Assembly: GCA_949840805.1 (NCBI GenBank)
Contig: CATKXR010000013.1
Span: forward strand, 1 to 64,000
DNA length: 64,000 nt
Direction of reading: 5' to 3'
Source: an uncultured Lachnospiraceae bacterium
Lineage (GTDB): Bacteria; Bacillota; Clostridia; Lachnospirales; Lachnospiraceae
Below, piece by piece: positions 8,794-17,198 of this stretch. The notes beneath the pieces are model-generated. The model ran no database searches and was not told the DNA's origin. It saw only the letters and a program-made list of their open reading frames with translations. The position numbers and the translations under genes are program-made. Positions within the stretch are counted from its first letter, which is position 1, and the number at the start of each line of letters is the position of its first letter.

Positions 8794-9039
8794 ATGGCGA
8801 GAAGAGCGAGAAGAACGCCGTTGGAAAAATGTCAGGATGAGCTCTTGGAGGTACAAGCCAGTATCCGTCAGTACGAGGACTGTCTGGAGACCCTTCGGGA
8901 GAGGGAAAAGGAACTTCAGGGACAGATTATGATGGAAAAGTTTAAGGAAGTAAATGAACTGCTGGAGGTCCAGAATATGTCCCTGGATGACCTGAAGGAG
9001 CTGCTGGCAGCAGAGGGAAAAAGCGTACAGATCGCGTAA
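8794..9039 (+). CDS. Small basic coiled-coil protein (81 aa), function unknown
   Basis: A strong AAGGAGGGAG site precedes the ATG. The first 10 residues are Arg-rich. Residues 10-50 form a predicted coiled coil (KCQDELLEVQASIRQYEDCLETL). The rest is a short helical region with MSLDDLKELLAAEGK. The layout resembles small helical proteins such as DUF4315, but I cannot assign a family. No terminator follows, and 230 bases separate it from pcrA, which has its own promoter. Confidence 0.7.
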   Translation: MARRARRTPLEKCQDELLEVQASIRQYEDCLETLREREKELQGQIMMEKFKEVNELLEVQNMSLDDLKELLAAEGKSVQIA

Positions 9040-9159
9040 ACAAAAGGTGCGGGACATTACAGTCCGCCTGATGAATAGCGAACCGCAATTATGGAATTTA
9101 TTGGAATTTCCACCGGCAGGGGTGCAGAGGCTGTAAACAGTATTGCAGCGTCTGTTCCC

Positions 9160-9188
9160 TTGCCTTCTGTGTTTTGGCATGCTATAAT
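9160..9188 (+). promoter_or_regulatory. Promoter of pcrA
   Basis: TTGCCT (9160-9165) lies 17 bases from a perfect TATAAT (9183-9188), which also has an extended -10 TGC just before it. The transcript would begin with the hairpin described at 9183-9227. Confidence 0.75.
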
Positions 9189-9227
9189 AGGAACACTCAG
9201 CGAGAGTGATTTTCTGAGAGTGAAGGA
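9183..9227 (+). repeat. Promoter/5'-hairpin module, copy A
   Basis: The stretch from TATAAT through AAGGA is closely similar to 11600-11646. The shared core is AGGAACACT(C/T)AGCGAG followed by a U-rich bend and an arm related to CTNAGTG. The RNA can fold CACTCAG against a downstream CTGA..GTG arm with a two-base bulge. It forms the first bases of the pcrA leader. Confidence 0.55.
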
Positions 9228-9273
9228 TATATGGATTTGCAGGTTACTGGAAGGAAAGGATTAGGAAATACAT

Positions 9274-11547
9274 ATGGAAATAAGCGATACATTGAATCCA
9301 AAGCAGAGAGAAGCCGTTTTGCATACAGAGGGTCCACTTCTGATTCTGGCAGGCGCCGGTTCTGGCAAAACCCGGGTACTGACACACAGGATTGCCTGCC
9401 TGATAGAAGAAAAGGGCGTAAATCCCTGGAATATCCTTGCCATTACGTTCACCAACAAGGCGGCGGGAGAGATGCGGGAGAGGGTGGACAGCCTGGTAAA
9501 ATCAGGGGCGGGAAGTGTCTGGGTCAGTACGTTCCATTCTCTTTGTGTGCGGATATTGCGGCGTTTTATCGAATATCTGGGGTATGAAAATAATTTCAGT
9601 ATTTATGATGCCGATGACCAGAAGACCCTGATGAAGCAGGTGATTAAGAAGCTGAACCTGGATCCGAAGCAGTATCGGGAAAGACCTATGATGTCGATCA
9701 TTTCCAGTGCAAAAAATGAATTGATTGATACGGAAACATTTCGGAAAAAAAGCGGAGGCGACTGGAAACTGGGAAAGGCGGCGGATGTCTATGAGGCATA
9801 TCAGGCGGAACTAAAGAAGAATAATGCCCTGGACTTTGACGACCTGATTTTTAAAACCGTGGATTTGTTCCGGGTTAATGCAGAGGTGCTGGATTATTAT
9901 CGGGAACGGTTTCGCTATATCATGGTGGACGAGTACCAGGATACCAATACGGCTCAGTTTGAACTTATTGCCTTGCTGGCGGGAAAATATGGAAACCTCT
10001 GTGTGGTGGGAGACGACGACCAGTCGATTTATAAGTTCAGGGGAGCCGATATCGGCAATATTTTAAATTTTGAGGAAACGTTTCCAGGAACAAAGGTTAT
10101 TAAGCTGGAGCAGAACTACCGTTCCACGGCCCATATACTGGATGCGGCCAACGCGGTGATCTGCAACAATAAGGGACGGAAGCAAAAGACCTTATGGACG
10201 GCCAATGAAGACGGCCCTTTGGTAATGTTCCGGCAATACGGGCAGGCTTATGAGGAGGCAGAAGGAATTGTGCGTGATATGCTGGCACAAGGACGAAATC
10301 TGCGGGATTTTGCGGTGCTGTACCGGACAAATGCCCAGTCCCGGCTTTTAGAGGAAAAATGCATTTCTTATAATATCCCTTATCGGCTTGTGGGCGGGGT
10401 GAATTTCTATCAACGCAGGGAGATCAAGGATATTTTATGCTACTTGAAGACGATTGCCAATGGGAGGGACGATCTGGCAGTCCAGAGGATCATCAATGTT
10501 CCCAAACGGGGAATCGGCGCATCTTCCATTGGAAAAGTCATGGAATGGGCCGGAAGGCAGGAAACAAGCTTTTATGAGGGATGTGTCCATGCTGCGTCCA
10601 TACCGGGAATGGGAAAGGCTGCAGGCAAAATTCAGGGATTCGTAAGCCAGATTCAGGATTTTGCCAGAAGAAACCAGGCATGGGAGCTTGGCATACGGCA
10701 GGAGGAAGACGTTCCCCAAAACAGAAGATATGGTCTTGAGGGATTGATTCGGGATATTCTGGAAGAGACAGGCTATCGCAGTGAACTGCAGGCAGAGGGA
10801 GAAGAGGAGGCAAAGGCACGGCTGGAAAATATCGATGAGCTGATTAATAAAGCCGCCAGCTATTGTGCGGAAAATGAGGAACCAAGTCTCAATGGATTCT
10901 TAGAAGAAGTTTCTTTGGTGGCGGATGTTGACCGTATGGACGATTCGCAGGACAGGGTGACGCTGATGACTCTGCACAGCGCCAAGGGGCTGGAATTTCC
11001 GGTGGTCTATTTAAGCGGTATGGAGGACGGGTTGTTTCCCAGTTCCATGTCCATTATGTCAGACGACCCTACCGACATAGAGGAAGAACGAAGGCTCTGT
11101 TATGTGGGAATCACCCGCGCCAGAGAACGCCTGACCATGACGGCGGCCAGGATGCGTATGAGTAAAGGAGAAACACGTTATTCTAAGGTCAGCCGCTTTG
11201 TGGAGGAGATTCCCGGTGATCTTGTGGACACCATGTCGCCAGGCGCAAGAGCTAATGCTAATGCTTCCTCAAATGCAAGGTATGAGGAAAAAAAGTTTGA
11301 CGGCAGGCAGTTTAAGCCTCAGACGGTTGTCGGAGGCAGGACGCCGGGATTCGGAAAAGAGTTCACCATTCAAAAAGCATCAGCCTTGGAGTATGGAGCC
11401 GGAGACCGGGTACGCCATGGGAGATTTGGAGACGGAACAGTGCAGTCGGTGACAGACGGGGCAAGAGATTTTGAGGTAGCAGTGGAATTTGACCGGTTTG
11501 GAGTAAAGAAAATGTTTGCTTCCATTGCCAAGTTGGAGAAATTGTGA
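9274..11547 (+). CDS. pcrA: ATP-dependent DNA helicase PcrA (UvrD/Rep family)
   Basis: PcrA is a 3'-5' superfamily 1 helicase for repair and rolling-circle replication. The 757 residues hold every helicase motif: Walker A AGAGSGKT at 26-33, DEYQDT near 219, GDDDQSIYKFRGAD, TLHSAKGLEFPVVYLSGMEDGLFP and VGITRARE. A C-terminal Tudor-like segment (GDRVRHGRFGDGTVQSV), which in this family contacts RNA polymerase, is intact. The start is preceded by TTAGGA. It is transcribed from the promoter at 9160. Confidence 0.97.
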   Translation: MEISDTLNPKQREAVLHTEGPLLILAGAGSGKTRVLTHRIACLIEEKGVNPWNILAITFTNKAAGEMRERVDSLVKSGAGSVWVSTFHSLCVRILRRFIEYLGYENNFSIYDADDQKTLMKQVIKKLNLDPKQYRERPMMSIISSAKNELIDTETFRKKSGGDWKLGKAADVYEAYQAELKKNNALDFDDLIFKTVDLFRVNAEVLDYYRERFRYIMVDEYQDTNTAQFELIALLAGKYGNLCVVGDDDQSIYKFRGADIGNILNFEETFPGTKVIKLEQNYRSTAHILDAANAVICNNKGRKQKTLWTANEDGPLVMFRQYGQAYEEAEGIVRDMLAQGRNLRDFAVLYRTNAQSRLLEEKCISYNIPYRLVGGVNFYQRREIKDILCYLKTIANGRDDLAVQRIINVPKRGIGASSIGKVMEWAGRQETSFYEGCVHAASIPGMGKAAGKIQGFVSQIQDFARRNQAWELGIRQEEDVPQNRRYGLEGLIRDILEETGYRSELQAEGEEEAKARLENIDELINKAASYCAENEEPSLNGFLEEVSLVADVDRMDDSQDRVTLMTLHSAKGLEFPVVYLSGMEDGLFPSSMSIMSDDPTDIEEERRLCYVGITRARERLTMTAARMRMSKGETRYSKVSRFVEEIPGDLVDTMSPGARANANASSNARYEEKKFDGRQFKPQTVVGGRTPGFGKEFTIQKASALEYGAGDRVRHGRFGDGTVQSVTDGARDFEVAVEFDRFGVKKMFASIAKLEKL

Positions 11548-11599
11548 TATTTTTTTATTTTTTGAATAAAATAGGATAGTAAAAAAGGAAAAGTAATGG

Positions 11600-11646
11600 T
11601 ATAATAGGAACACTTAGCGAGGTGTTTCACGAGCTTAGTGTAAGGA
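11600..11646 (+). repeat. Promoter/5'-hairpin module, copy B
   Basis: This copy has an extended -10 (TGG before TATAAT at 11600-11605) and the same AGGAACACTTAGCGAG start as copy A. CACTTAGC pairs with GCTTAGTG apart from one T-T mismatch. The stem sequence differs from copy A but the hairpin is kept. It precedes the small membrane protein at 11842. Confidence 0.55.
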
Positions 11647-11712
11647 ATGCCTGTCCATATGGAATCCGGAGTTATATGGTAAGTGAGAGGACATGGCATT
11701 CATCAGCACATT

Positions 11713-11805
11713 TATACCCGTGAGCCGGATGATTTGCCAGCACAGTTCTCATATTTCCATGGAATATACCTAATCATTTGGCAAATAAGTATACTCGCGA
11801 GTATA
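11713..11805. repeat. Imperfect palindromic repeat, copy 1
   Basis: The left arm begins TATACCCGTGAGCC and includes ATTTGCCA. The right arm has TGGCAAAT and ends in TATACTCGCGAGTATA, a 16-bp perfect palindrome. The 27-base arms match at 18 positions when inverted. The centre holds ATATTTCCATGGAATAT. A second copy lies at 52715-52782. Confidence 0.75.
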
Positions 11806-11841
11806 AAAATGTGTCATGACGATAGAAAGGACGTGAATGAG

Positions 11842-12150
11842 ATGGGAAGGTTTGACACGGTGAGCAAGGATGCGCTGAATCGTGTGGAAGAGATCATTAA
11901 TTCTACCAAGCTGAATGATTTCTTGCACAGAAAAGAGGAAGAGGAGAAGAAGAAGAATTGTATTCTTTGGGTATTAGCTATTATTGGTGCGGTTGCAGCG
12001 ATTGCAGCAATTGCATATGGCGTGTACCGTTTCTTTACTCCGGATTATCTGGAAGATTTTGAAGACGATTTTGACGATGATTTTGATGATGACTTCTTTG
12101 AAGACGAGGAGGACAATACAGCCGCCGAGGATAAGAAAGAGGAAGAATAA
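11842..12150 (+). CDS. Small single-pass membrane protein with Asp/Phe-rich tail (102 aa)
   Basis: The ATG at 11842 follows AAAGGA (11826-11831); a GTG at 11833 is too close to that site. A helical N-terminus (GRFDTVSKDALNRVEEIINSTKL) and a charged KEEEEKKK patch precede a hydrophobic segment at about residues 41-63. The C-terminal tail is strongly acidic and repeats a DDFDDDF pattern. Such short proteins are familiar in Lachnospiraceae but have no known function to me. An intrinsic terminator follows at once. Confidence 0.75.
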   Translation: MGRFDTVSKDALNRVEEIINSTKLNDFLHRKEEEEKKKNCILWVLAIIGAVAAIAAIAYGVYRFFTPDYLEDFEDDFDDDFDDDFFEDEEDNTAAEDKKEEE

Positions 12151-12157
12151 GGACGGG

Positions 12158-12194
12158 GCGTGTCTCATTTGATGGGGACACGCTTTTTCTTTTT
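12158..12194 (+). terminator. Intrinsic terminator
   Basis: GCGTGTC (12158-12164) pairs with GACACGC (12177-12183), extended by a T-G and a C-G pair, and TTTTTCTTTTT follows. Confidence 0.88.
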
Positions 12195-12248
12195 ACGGCA
12201 GAGGATGTTTTGCGAAACGGATAGAAAGAATATGGGAGGGACTTAGAA

Positions 12249-13682
12249 ATGAAAAAAGGAGAAATACATGAGGGAATTGTGGAATCCATTGATTTTCCAA
12301 ACAAGGGGATTCTTTTGACGGATGGGGAGAGGGTGATTGTCAAAAATGCTCTTCCCGGGCAGAGAATCAGATTTGCCGTCAACAAAAGACAAAAGGGCAG
12401 GGCTGAAGGCCGGTTGCTGGAAGTTCTGGAAAAGGCAGCCCTGGAGAAAGAAACGGGCATATGCCCTCACTTCGGAATTTGCGGGGGTTGTTTGTATCAG
12501 AGTCTTCCCTATGAGGAGCAGTTGAAAATAAAAGCCAGACAGGTGAAAGAGATGGTGGAAAAGGCCTGTGGGAACTGGAATTTTGAAGGAATAAAGGGAA
12601 GCCCGGTTTCTGAAGGTTATCGGAATAAGATGGAATTTTCTTTTGGCGATGAATATAAGGACGGTCCCCTGGCATTGGGAATGCACCGGCGGGGCAGTTT
12701 TTATGATATTGTGACAACACGTGATTGCCAGATCGTGCATCCTGATTTTTGTCGCATTCTGGAAGTGACGCTGGATTATTTTGCAGGCGCGGGAATACCA
12801 TATTATAAGAAACTGCAGCATAGGGGATATCTTCGCCATCTTCTGGTGCGCAGGGCAGTGAAGACAGGAGAAATCCTGGCAGGATTGGTGACGACAACAC
12901 AGACGGATTGGCAGACAGAAGGAGAGGGTGTTTTCCAGGGTACGGATACACATCTGAAGATACAGGAAGAGAAGAGAGAAAAGGAGCTGTTGGCCGGATG
13001 GAGGCAGGCCCTTGAAAAGGCGGAGCTGGCCGGTACATTTGCCGGGATTCTTCATATTAAAAATGACAGCTTGTCAGATGTGGTCCGCAGTGACGAGGTG
13101 GAAGTATTATCTGGCAGGGACTATTTTTATGAGGAACTTTTGGGGACGAAATTTAAGATTACTCCGTTTTCTTTTTTTCAGACGAATTCCCTGGGGGCTG
13201 AGGTCCTGTATGAGACAGTCCGGGAGTATGTGGGGGACACCAAAGATAAGGTAGTGTTTGATCTGTACAGCGGAACCGGGACGATTGCACAGATCACTTC
13301 TCTGGTGGCTGACCGGGTTGTGGGGGTGGAGATTGTAGAGGAGGCTGTGGAGGCGGCGCGGGAGAATGCCCTGGCCAACGGGTTCAATAACTGTGAATTT
13401 ATTGCAGGGGATGTGCTGAAGGTGGTGGGAGAGATCGAGGAAAAGCCAGATGTGATTATACTGGATCCGCCTCGTGACGGGATTCATCCAAAGGCGCTGC
13501 AGAAGATCATTGGATTCGGGGTGGAACAGATCGTCTATGTGTCGTGTAAGCCTACCAGCCTGGTGAGAGATCTGGAGGTGCTGATGGGGAATGGGTATCA
13601 GGTGGAGAAGGGGTGCTGCGTGGACATGTTTCCGCATACCGGGAATATAGAAACTATAGTGGCTTTAAGGCGCATAAAATAA
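12249..13682 (+). CDS. rlmD: 23S rRNA (uracil-5-)-methyltransferase, RlmD/RlmCD family
   Basis: A TRAM RNA-binding domain spans about residues 1-60, and a cysteine cluster (CPHFGICGGC plus a later Cys) should hold a 4Fe-4S centre. The C-terminal methyltransferase part has the SAM loop DLYSGTGT, the DPPRDG motif, and the catalytic nucleophile Cys433 in VSCKPTSL. These enzymes make m5U in 23S rRNA (U1939, and in some Firmicutes also U747). GGGAGGG precedes the ATG. The choice between one- and two-site activity cannot be made from sequence. Confidence 0.93.
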   Translation: MKKGEIHEGIVESIDFPNKGILLTDGERVIVKNALPGQRIRFAVNKRQKGRAEGRLLEVLEKAALEKETGICPHFGICGGCLYQSLPYEEQLKIKARQVKEMVEKACGNWNFEGIKGSPVSEGYRNKMEFSFGDEYKDGPLALGMHRRGSFYDIVTTRDCQIVHPDFCRILEVTLDYFAGAGIPYYKKLQHRGYLRHLLVRRAVKTGEILAGLVTTTQTDWQTEGEGVFQGTDTHLKIQEEKREKELLAGWRQALEKAELAGTFAGILHIKNDSLSDVVRSDEVEVLSGRDYFYEELLGTKFKITPFSFFQTNSLGAEVLYETVREYVGDTKDKVVFDLYSGTGTIAQITSLVADRVVGVEIVEEAVEAARENALANGFNNCEFIAGDVLKVVGEIEEKPDVIILDPPRDGIHPKALQKIIGFGVEQIVYVSCKPTSLVRDLEVLMGNGYQVEKGCCVDMFPHTGNIETIVALRRIK

Positions 13683-13825
13683 GAGTTTTCAAGGGTTTTC
13701 AGGATGCAAAAGGATAGTTTGCAACCATATTTATGAAAATGTGCCATGGGTATAAAAATAACGCTGAACTATTAAGCTTTGGTGGATTCTATAGTAGTAG
13801 GAGAATATAAATACGGGAGAAGAAC

Positions 13826-14083
13826 ATGGCGGAATTAACATCTATGATGAATATTGGCAGGGAGATGGCAAAAAAGCTGGATTCCGTGGGAATTGATTCG
13901 GCGGAAGAATTGCTCCGTTTGGGCGCGGAGCAGGCTTTCCTGAAATTGAAGGGACGGTATCCGAATGTCTGCCTGGTTCATTTATATGCGCTGGAAGGTG
14001 CGGTCTGCAATTTGGAGTTCAACAGCCTTTCGGAAAGCAGGAAAAAGGAACTGAAAGAGTTCAGTGATTTTTTGAAGAGCTGA
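13826..14083 (+). CDS. TfoX C-terminal domain protein (85 aa)
   Basis: The whole protein is one TfoX C-terminal domain, a helix-hairpin-helix-like fold: MNIGREMAKKLDSVGIDSAEELLRLG, then AFLKLKGRYPNVCLVHLYALEGAV. The N-terminal half found in proteobacterial TfoX competence regulators is absent, as is usual for stand-alone Firmicute versions. The role is unknown; DNA binding is only a family-based possibility. A GGGAGAAG site precedes the ATG. Confidence 0.88.
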   Translation: MAELTSMMNIGREMAKKLDSVGIDSAEELLRLGAEQAFLKLKGRYPNVCLVHLYALEGAVCNLEFNSLSESRKKELKEFSDFLKS

Positions 14084-14251
14084 CACCGGGGCTCAATGTA
14101 AAAATTTCTTGAACTCGAGATAGGAATGTTATATAATTTAGACAGTCAGATAACAACGGTTCAGCTTTTTCATTAAAATGAAAAGTGAATATAGTTGAAG
14201 AAAACAGTTATACGGCGGTAATTGGTGTAGAAAGCAGAGAGGGAGATTCAC

Positions 14252-15400
14252 ATGAAAAGAAAGATTTTAACAGCCATTTTGGCAGGAGCCATGACATTTT
14301 CCATGGGGATGGCAGCTTTTGCCGAATTGGAACAGGACGGAGCCGAGGTTGTAAATGGTGCGGTCCAGGAAGAGAATGCAGAGGCAGCCGATTCTGGAAA
14401 CACAGAAACAGTTAATACCGGAAGTTATGACCCACAGTATCCTCTGGCAGGCATGCTGGATCAGTTAGGACTGAATTTTGCAAGGGATTCTGCTGGTGCG
14501 GATATGTTGTACTGGTCAAAAATGTACCAGAACTGGATGATTGGTTATGACGAGGGGCCTGAATTTATATGGAAAAAATGTAAGGAAGAAAACACTCTGA
14601 AATATTGGCATGTGCCGGAAAACTATGACGAAATGCTTGCGATAGCAAAATTGGCAGGAAGGACAGATATCCATCTTCCTTATGCAGACGAGGCAAAGGC
14701 AGAAGCTCTGGCTAATAATATCCGGGAATTTATGAAGACATTTCCCGATTGGAAAACAGCGTCTGAGTATGATAAGGCGGTACATATTTTCAAATGGATT
14801 ACGCAGGCAGAGTACGATAAACAAACTCACAATGAAATGTATAATCCTGATGAATATAATCCGGAAGAAGTCGGAAAAAACATATACAGCTCTTATGGAT
14901 GCCTGATTGACAAACAATGTGTGTGCAGCGGTTATACCAGCGCTGCCCAATTGCTGGCCGCATGTGTGGGCCTGGAATATATGCCGGCTGTTGAGCTGGT
15001 ATTTAAAGGCCATGTATACCCGGTATTTAAAATTAATGGGGTCTGGCTGTCTTGTGAACCTACTAACGGCTCTGATTATCAGTTTTTTGAAATATATGAT
15101 GTTTATTATCAACCTCCCAATGATGCAGCTACCGGCGGAAAGAGGGGGAGCGAAGAAGATGTAAAAACTGACCGTGCATATAATATAAAGAACTTTTTAT
15201 ATAACCAGGGTTATGTTGTTCCGACCAAGCTGAAGGGCAAATTTGGTTTTGATTCTTCGCTCATTTCTTCTGCAGGAAGGTACAGAGACCATCTTGACTT
15301 TGGCCTTTACGAAAACAGCGGGGAAACATCTTCAGAAGAAACCGTCAAGATAATCGATCCATGCGGGCATTTTCCGGCAGAAAAACTGTGGAAAAAGTAA
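14252..15400 (+). CDS. Secreted transglutaminase-like superfamily protein (382 aa)
   Basis: Residues 1-24 are a clear signal peptide ending AAFA. After an acidic linker, a transglutaminase-like domain (about 125-290) presents CSGYTSAAQLL with the nucleophile Cys225, GHVYPVFKING with His254, and CEPT with Glu269. Glu replaces the Asp usual at the third position. Surrounding SSYGCLIDKQ and GLEYMPAVEL fit the bacterial cell-surface members, whose action as peptidases, transglutaminases or inactive binders is mostly untested. AGGGAG lies upstream. It is probably monocistronic. Confidence 0.82.
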   Translation: MKRKILTAILAGAMTFSMGMAAFAELEQDGAEVVNGAVQEENAEAADSGNTETVNTGSYDPQYPLAGMLDQLGLNFARDSAGADMLYWSKMYQNWMIGYDEGPEFIWKKCKEENTLKYWHVPENYDEMLAIAKLAGRTDIHLPYADEAKAEALANNIREFMKTFPDWKTASEYDKAVHIFKWITQAEYDKQTHNEMYNPDEYNPEEVGKNIYSSYGCLIDKQCVCSGYTSAAQLLAACVGLEYMPAVELVFKGHVYPVFKINGVWLSCEPTNGSDYQFFEIYDVYYQPPNDAATGGKRGSEEDVKTDRAYNIKNFLYNQGYVVPTKLKGKFGFDSSLISSAGRYRDHLDFGLYENSGETSSEETVKIIDPCGHFPAEKLWKK

Positions 15401-15461
15401 CAGGATTTGGAAAAACGGATCATTGACGGACTTTAATTGATTTGACATCTTGACATCGCAT

Positions 15462-15543
15462 GGAAGGGACTGCTGCACGATATATCGTGTAGAACTGTTA
15501 TTTTGCGACAGTCCCTTTCTGTCTGTGTGCGCCTGCGGCACAC
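15462..15543. repeat. Nested palindromic element between convergent genes
   Basis: AAGGGACTG (15464-15472) pairs with CAGTCCCTT (15509-15517). Inside lies the perfect 14-bp palindrome CACGATATATCGTG (15476-15489). A second hairpin follows, GTGTGC (15525-15530) with GCACAC (15538-15543). No convincing U-tract follows on either strand, so it is not a clear terminator. It may be a dispersed genomic repeat or a transcription barrier. Confidence 0.55.
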
Positions 15544-15580
15544 GTTTCTGGAGCAAAATTGCTTATAGGGAGCGATTATT

Positions 15581-16807
15581 TTACCGGGATTCCGGCGATG
15601 CCGCAGCAGGAACCGTTTCTGTGTATCTTACAGTTCCGTCTTCTTTATAACTGGTTCCATAAGAGATCTGTTCCATATATTGAAAAAATTCACGCCGTTT
15701 TTCTTCCTCTGACAGCATTTTCGTGTATCCTGCCCCGGAGGTTCCCGGAAGCAGGCGCAATGTGGGCTCTGTGTCATCCTGGCAGTTTTCCCATGTCACC
15801 TGCAGGAGTGCTGTGCGGGGAATGGAACTTCCAAAAATAAAATTCCCCAGGCTGTATACAATCGCTTTTCCCTTGTAATATTCAATGCCCTGCAGCACAT
15901 GGGGATGGGAGCCTACTACCAGATCTGCCCCTGCATCGATCATCTGTTTTCCCATGGCTCTCTGATATTCCTGCGGCCTTTCATCTCGTTCGATTCCCCA
16001 GTGGATACATACCACAACAATATCATGGTCCTGTTTTCTGGCCTTTATCTCTTCTAAGAGTATTGTCATGTCATAAGCTGACAGCATTCCTGGATGCTGC
16101 CTTCCGGCAGCCCAATCTGCCACAGGTATTACTCTGGTTGCCCCGATCACGGCGATTTTCTTCCCTTTCCTTTCTATCGATATGGGGCGTCTGGCTTCCT
16201 CCAGGTCGGCTCCTGCTCCTGTGTGCAGAATACCGGCGCCATCCAGGATCTCACAGGAATCCAAAAGGGCTTCCTGGCCGAAATCCAAGGCATGGTTGTT
16301 GGCTAACGTCACCCCCTGGATGCCGATTTCCTGAAAGATAGAGATTCGTTTTGGTGGCAGCCGGAAAGTATACTGCTTATCTGCTGCTGCGGTTCCCCGG
16401 TCACTAAAAGGGAATTCCTGGTTGACCAGGAAAAAGTCAGCCTTTCTGATCTGGTCCTGGTATCCTTCATCCAATACTCCCTGGATGCCTCCGGCCTTAT
16501 CATAGGCAATCAATACATGGTCAGAAAGCAGCACATCTCCAGAAAACAAGAGTGTGAGTGTTTCTTTCTCTAAAGTTTCTCCGTCTCCTGAGACGGTTTC
16601 TGTTTCCCGGTCCGGTTCAAGCCCATCCGGATTATTGCCTGTATTTTGTGCTTCTGTCTGTGAGTCGTCAATAATAATAATTTCTGTCTCTTGCTCTTTA
16701 TAGGTTTCTTCGATTTCCGGGATTTTCTCATATGTTTTTTTATTGCATCCGGGTATCAACACTGCTGCAGCGATTGCCAGCAAAATAATATAGTTTTGTT
16801 TTCTCAT
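15581..16807 (-). CDS. CapA-family (PGA_cap) metallophosphatase-like lipoprotein (408 aa)
   Basis: The N-terminus is a lipoprotein signal with the lipobox IPGC at about residue 21. An acidic Thr/Glu-rich linker follows, then the CapA/PgsA domain from about residue 85: LLFSGDVLLSD, NQEFPFSD, TLANNHALDFG, CIHWGIE and GSHPHVLQG. The GD, NH, HWG and HPH motifs are those of the calcineurin-like fold. CapA proteins help make or export poly-gamma-glutamate, but no capBC homologue is nearby, so that role is unproved. GGAG lies ten bases before the start. Confidence 0.88.
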   Translation of the reverse strand: MRKQNYIILLAIAAAVLIPGCNKKTYEKIPEIEETYKEQETEIIIIDDSQTEAQNTGNNPDGLEPDRETETVSGDGETLEKETLTLLFSGDVLLSDHVLIAYDKAGGIQGVLDEGYQDQIRKADFFLVNQEFPFSDRGTAAADKQYTFRLPPKRISIFQEIGIQGVTLANNHALDFGQEALLDSCEILDGAGILHTGAGADLEEARRPISIERKGKKIAVIGATRVIPVADWAAGRQHPGMLSAYDMTILLEEIKARKQDHDIVVVCIHWGIERDERPQEYQRAMGKQMIDAGADLVVGSHPHVLQGIEYYKGKAIVYSLGNFIFGSSIPRTALLQVTWENCQDDTEPTLRLLPGTSGAGYTKMLSEEEKRREFFQYMEQISYGTSYKEDGTVRYTETVPAAASPESR

Positions 16808-17198
16808 TCTATTTAATCTCCATACGAGGGCAGATGTCCTTAATGTTTTTTATAATCAATGTTTTTTCCTGAAATGGCTGACAGGATTTGGATAAGGAAC
16901 AATTATATTTTACTATAAATGATTCTTATTTCCTACCATATTTTATTTGAATTTTTCATGACATTCACAAACGTCTCTTTTTTCAGATGCTTTTCAGGTG
17001 TTTTCTGTATTTAACGGATTGACATATATACCGGAACTATTGTAGTATTTGTATGGTACACAGTTGTTTTCCCCTGATGGTCAGTCAGCAGCTTGGATTT
17101 GAAAACATCTGTAAATTGTAAAATAAATCATATATGGTTTCATAAACATGTCTTGTAAAGCGCGGACAGGTAAAAGGAAACCAGGAAAAGGAGACAAG
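16808..17198. other. Divergent intergenic region
   Basis: About 390 AT-rich bases separate the CapA-like gene (minus) from ridA (plus). A good promoter for ridA is at 17019-17048. I cannot place the minus-strand promoter with confidence. No small gene is supported. Confidence 0.5.
17019..17048 (+). promoter_or_regulatory. Promoter of ridA
   Basis: TTGACA (17019-17024) and TAGTAT (17043-17048) are 18 bases apart, leaving a leader of about 145 bases before the ridA start. Confidence 0.55.

Noticed and set aside
9046-9080. Hairpin after the 81-residue gene as terminator
   Set aside because: The stem is short with a bulge and no U-tract follows.
9231-9587. 118-codon ORF overlapping the start of pcrA
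   Set aside because: It is an out-of-frame reading of the helicase gene, whose motifs are unambiguous.
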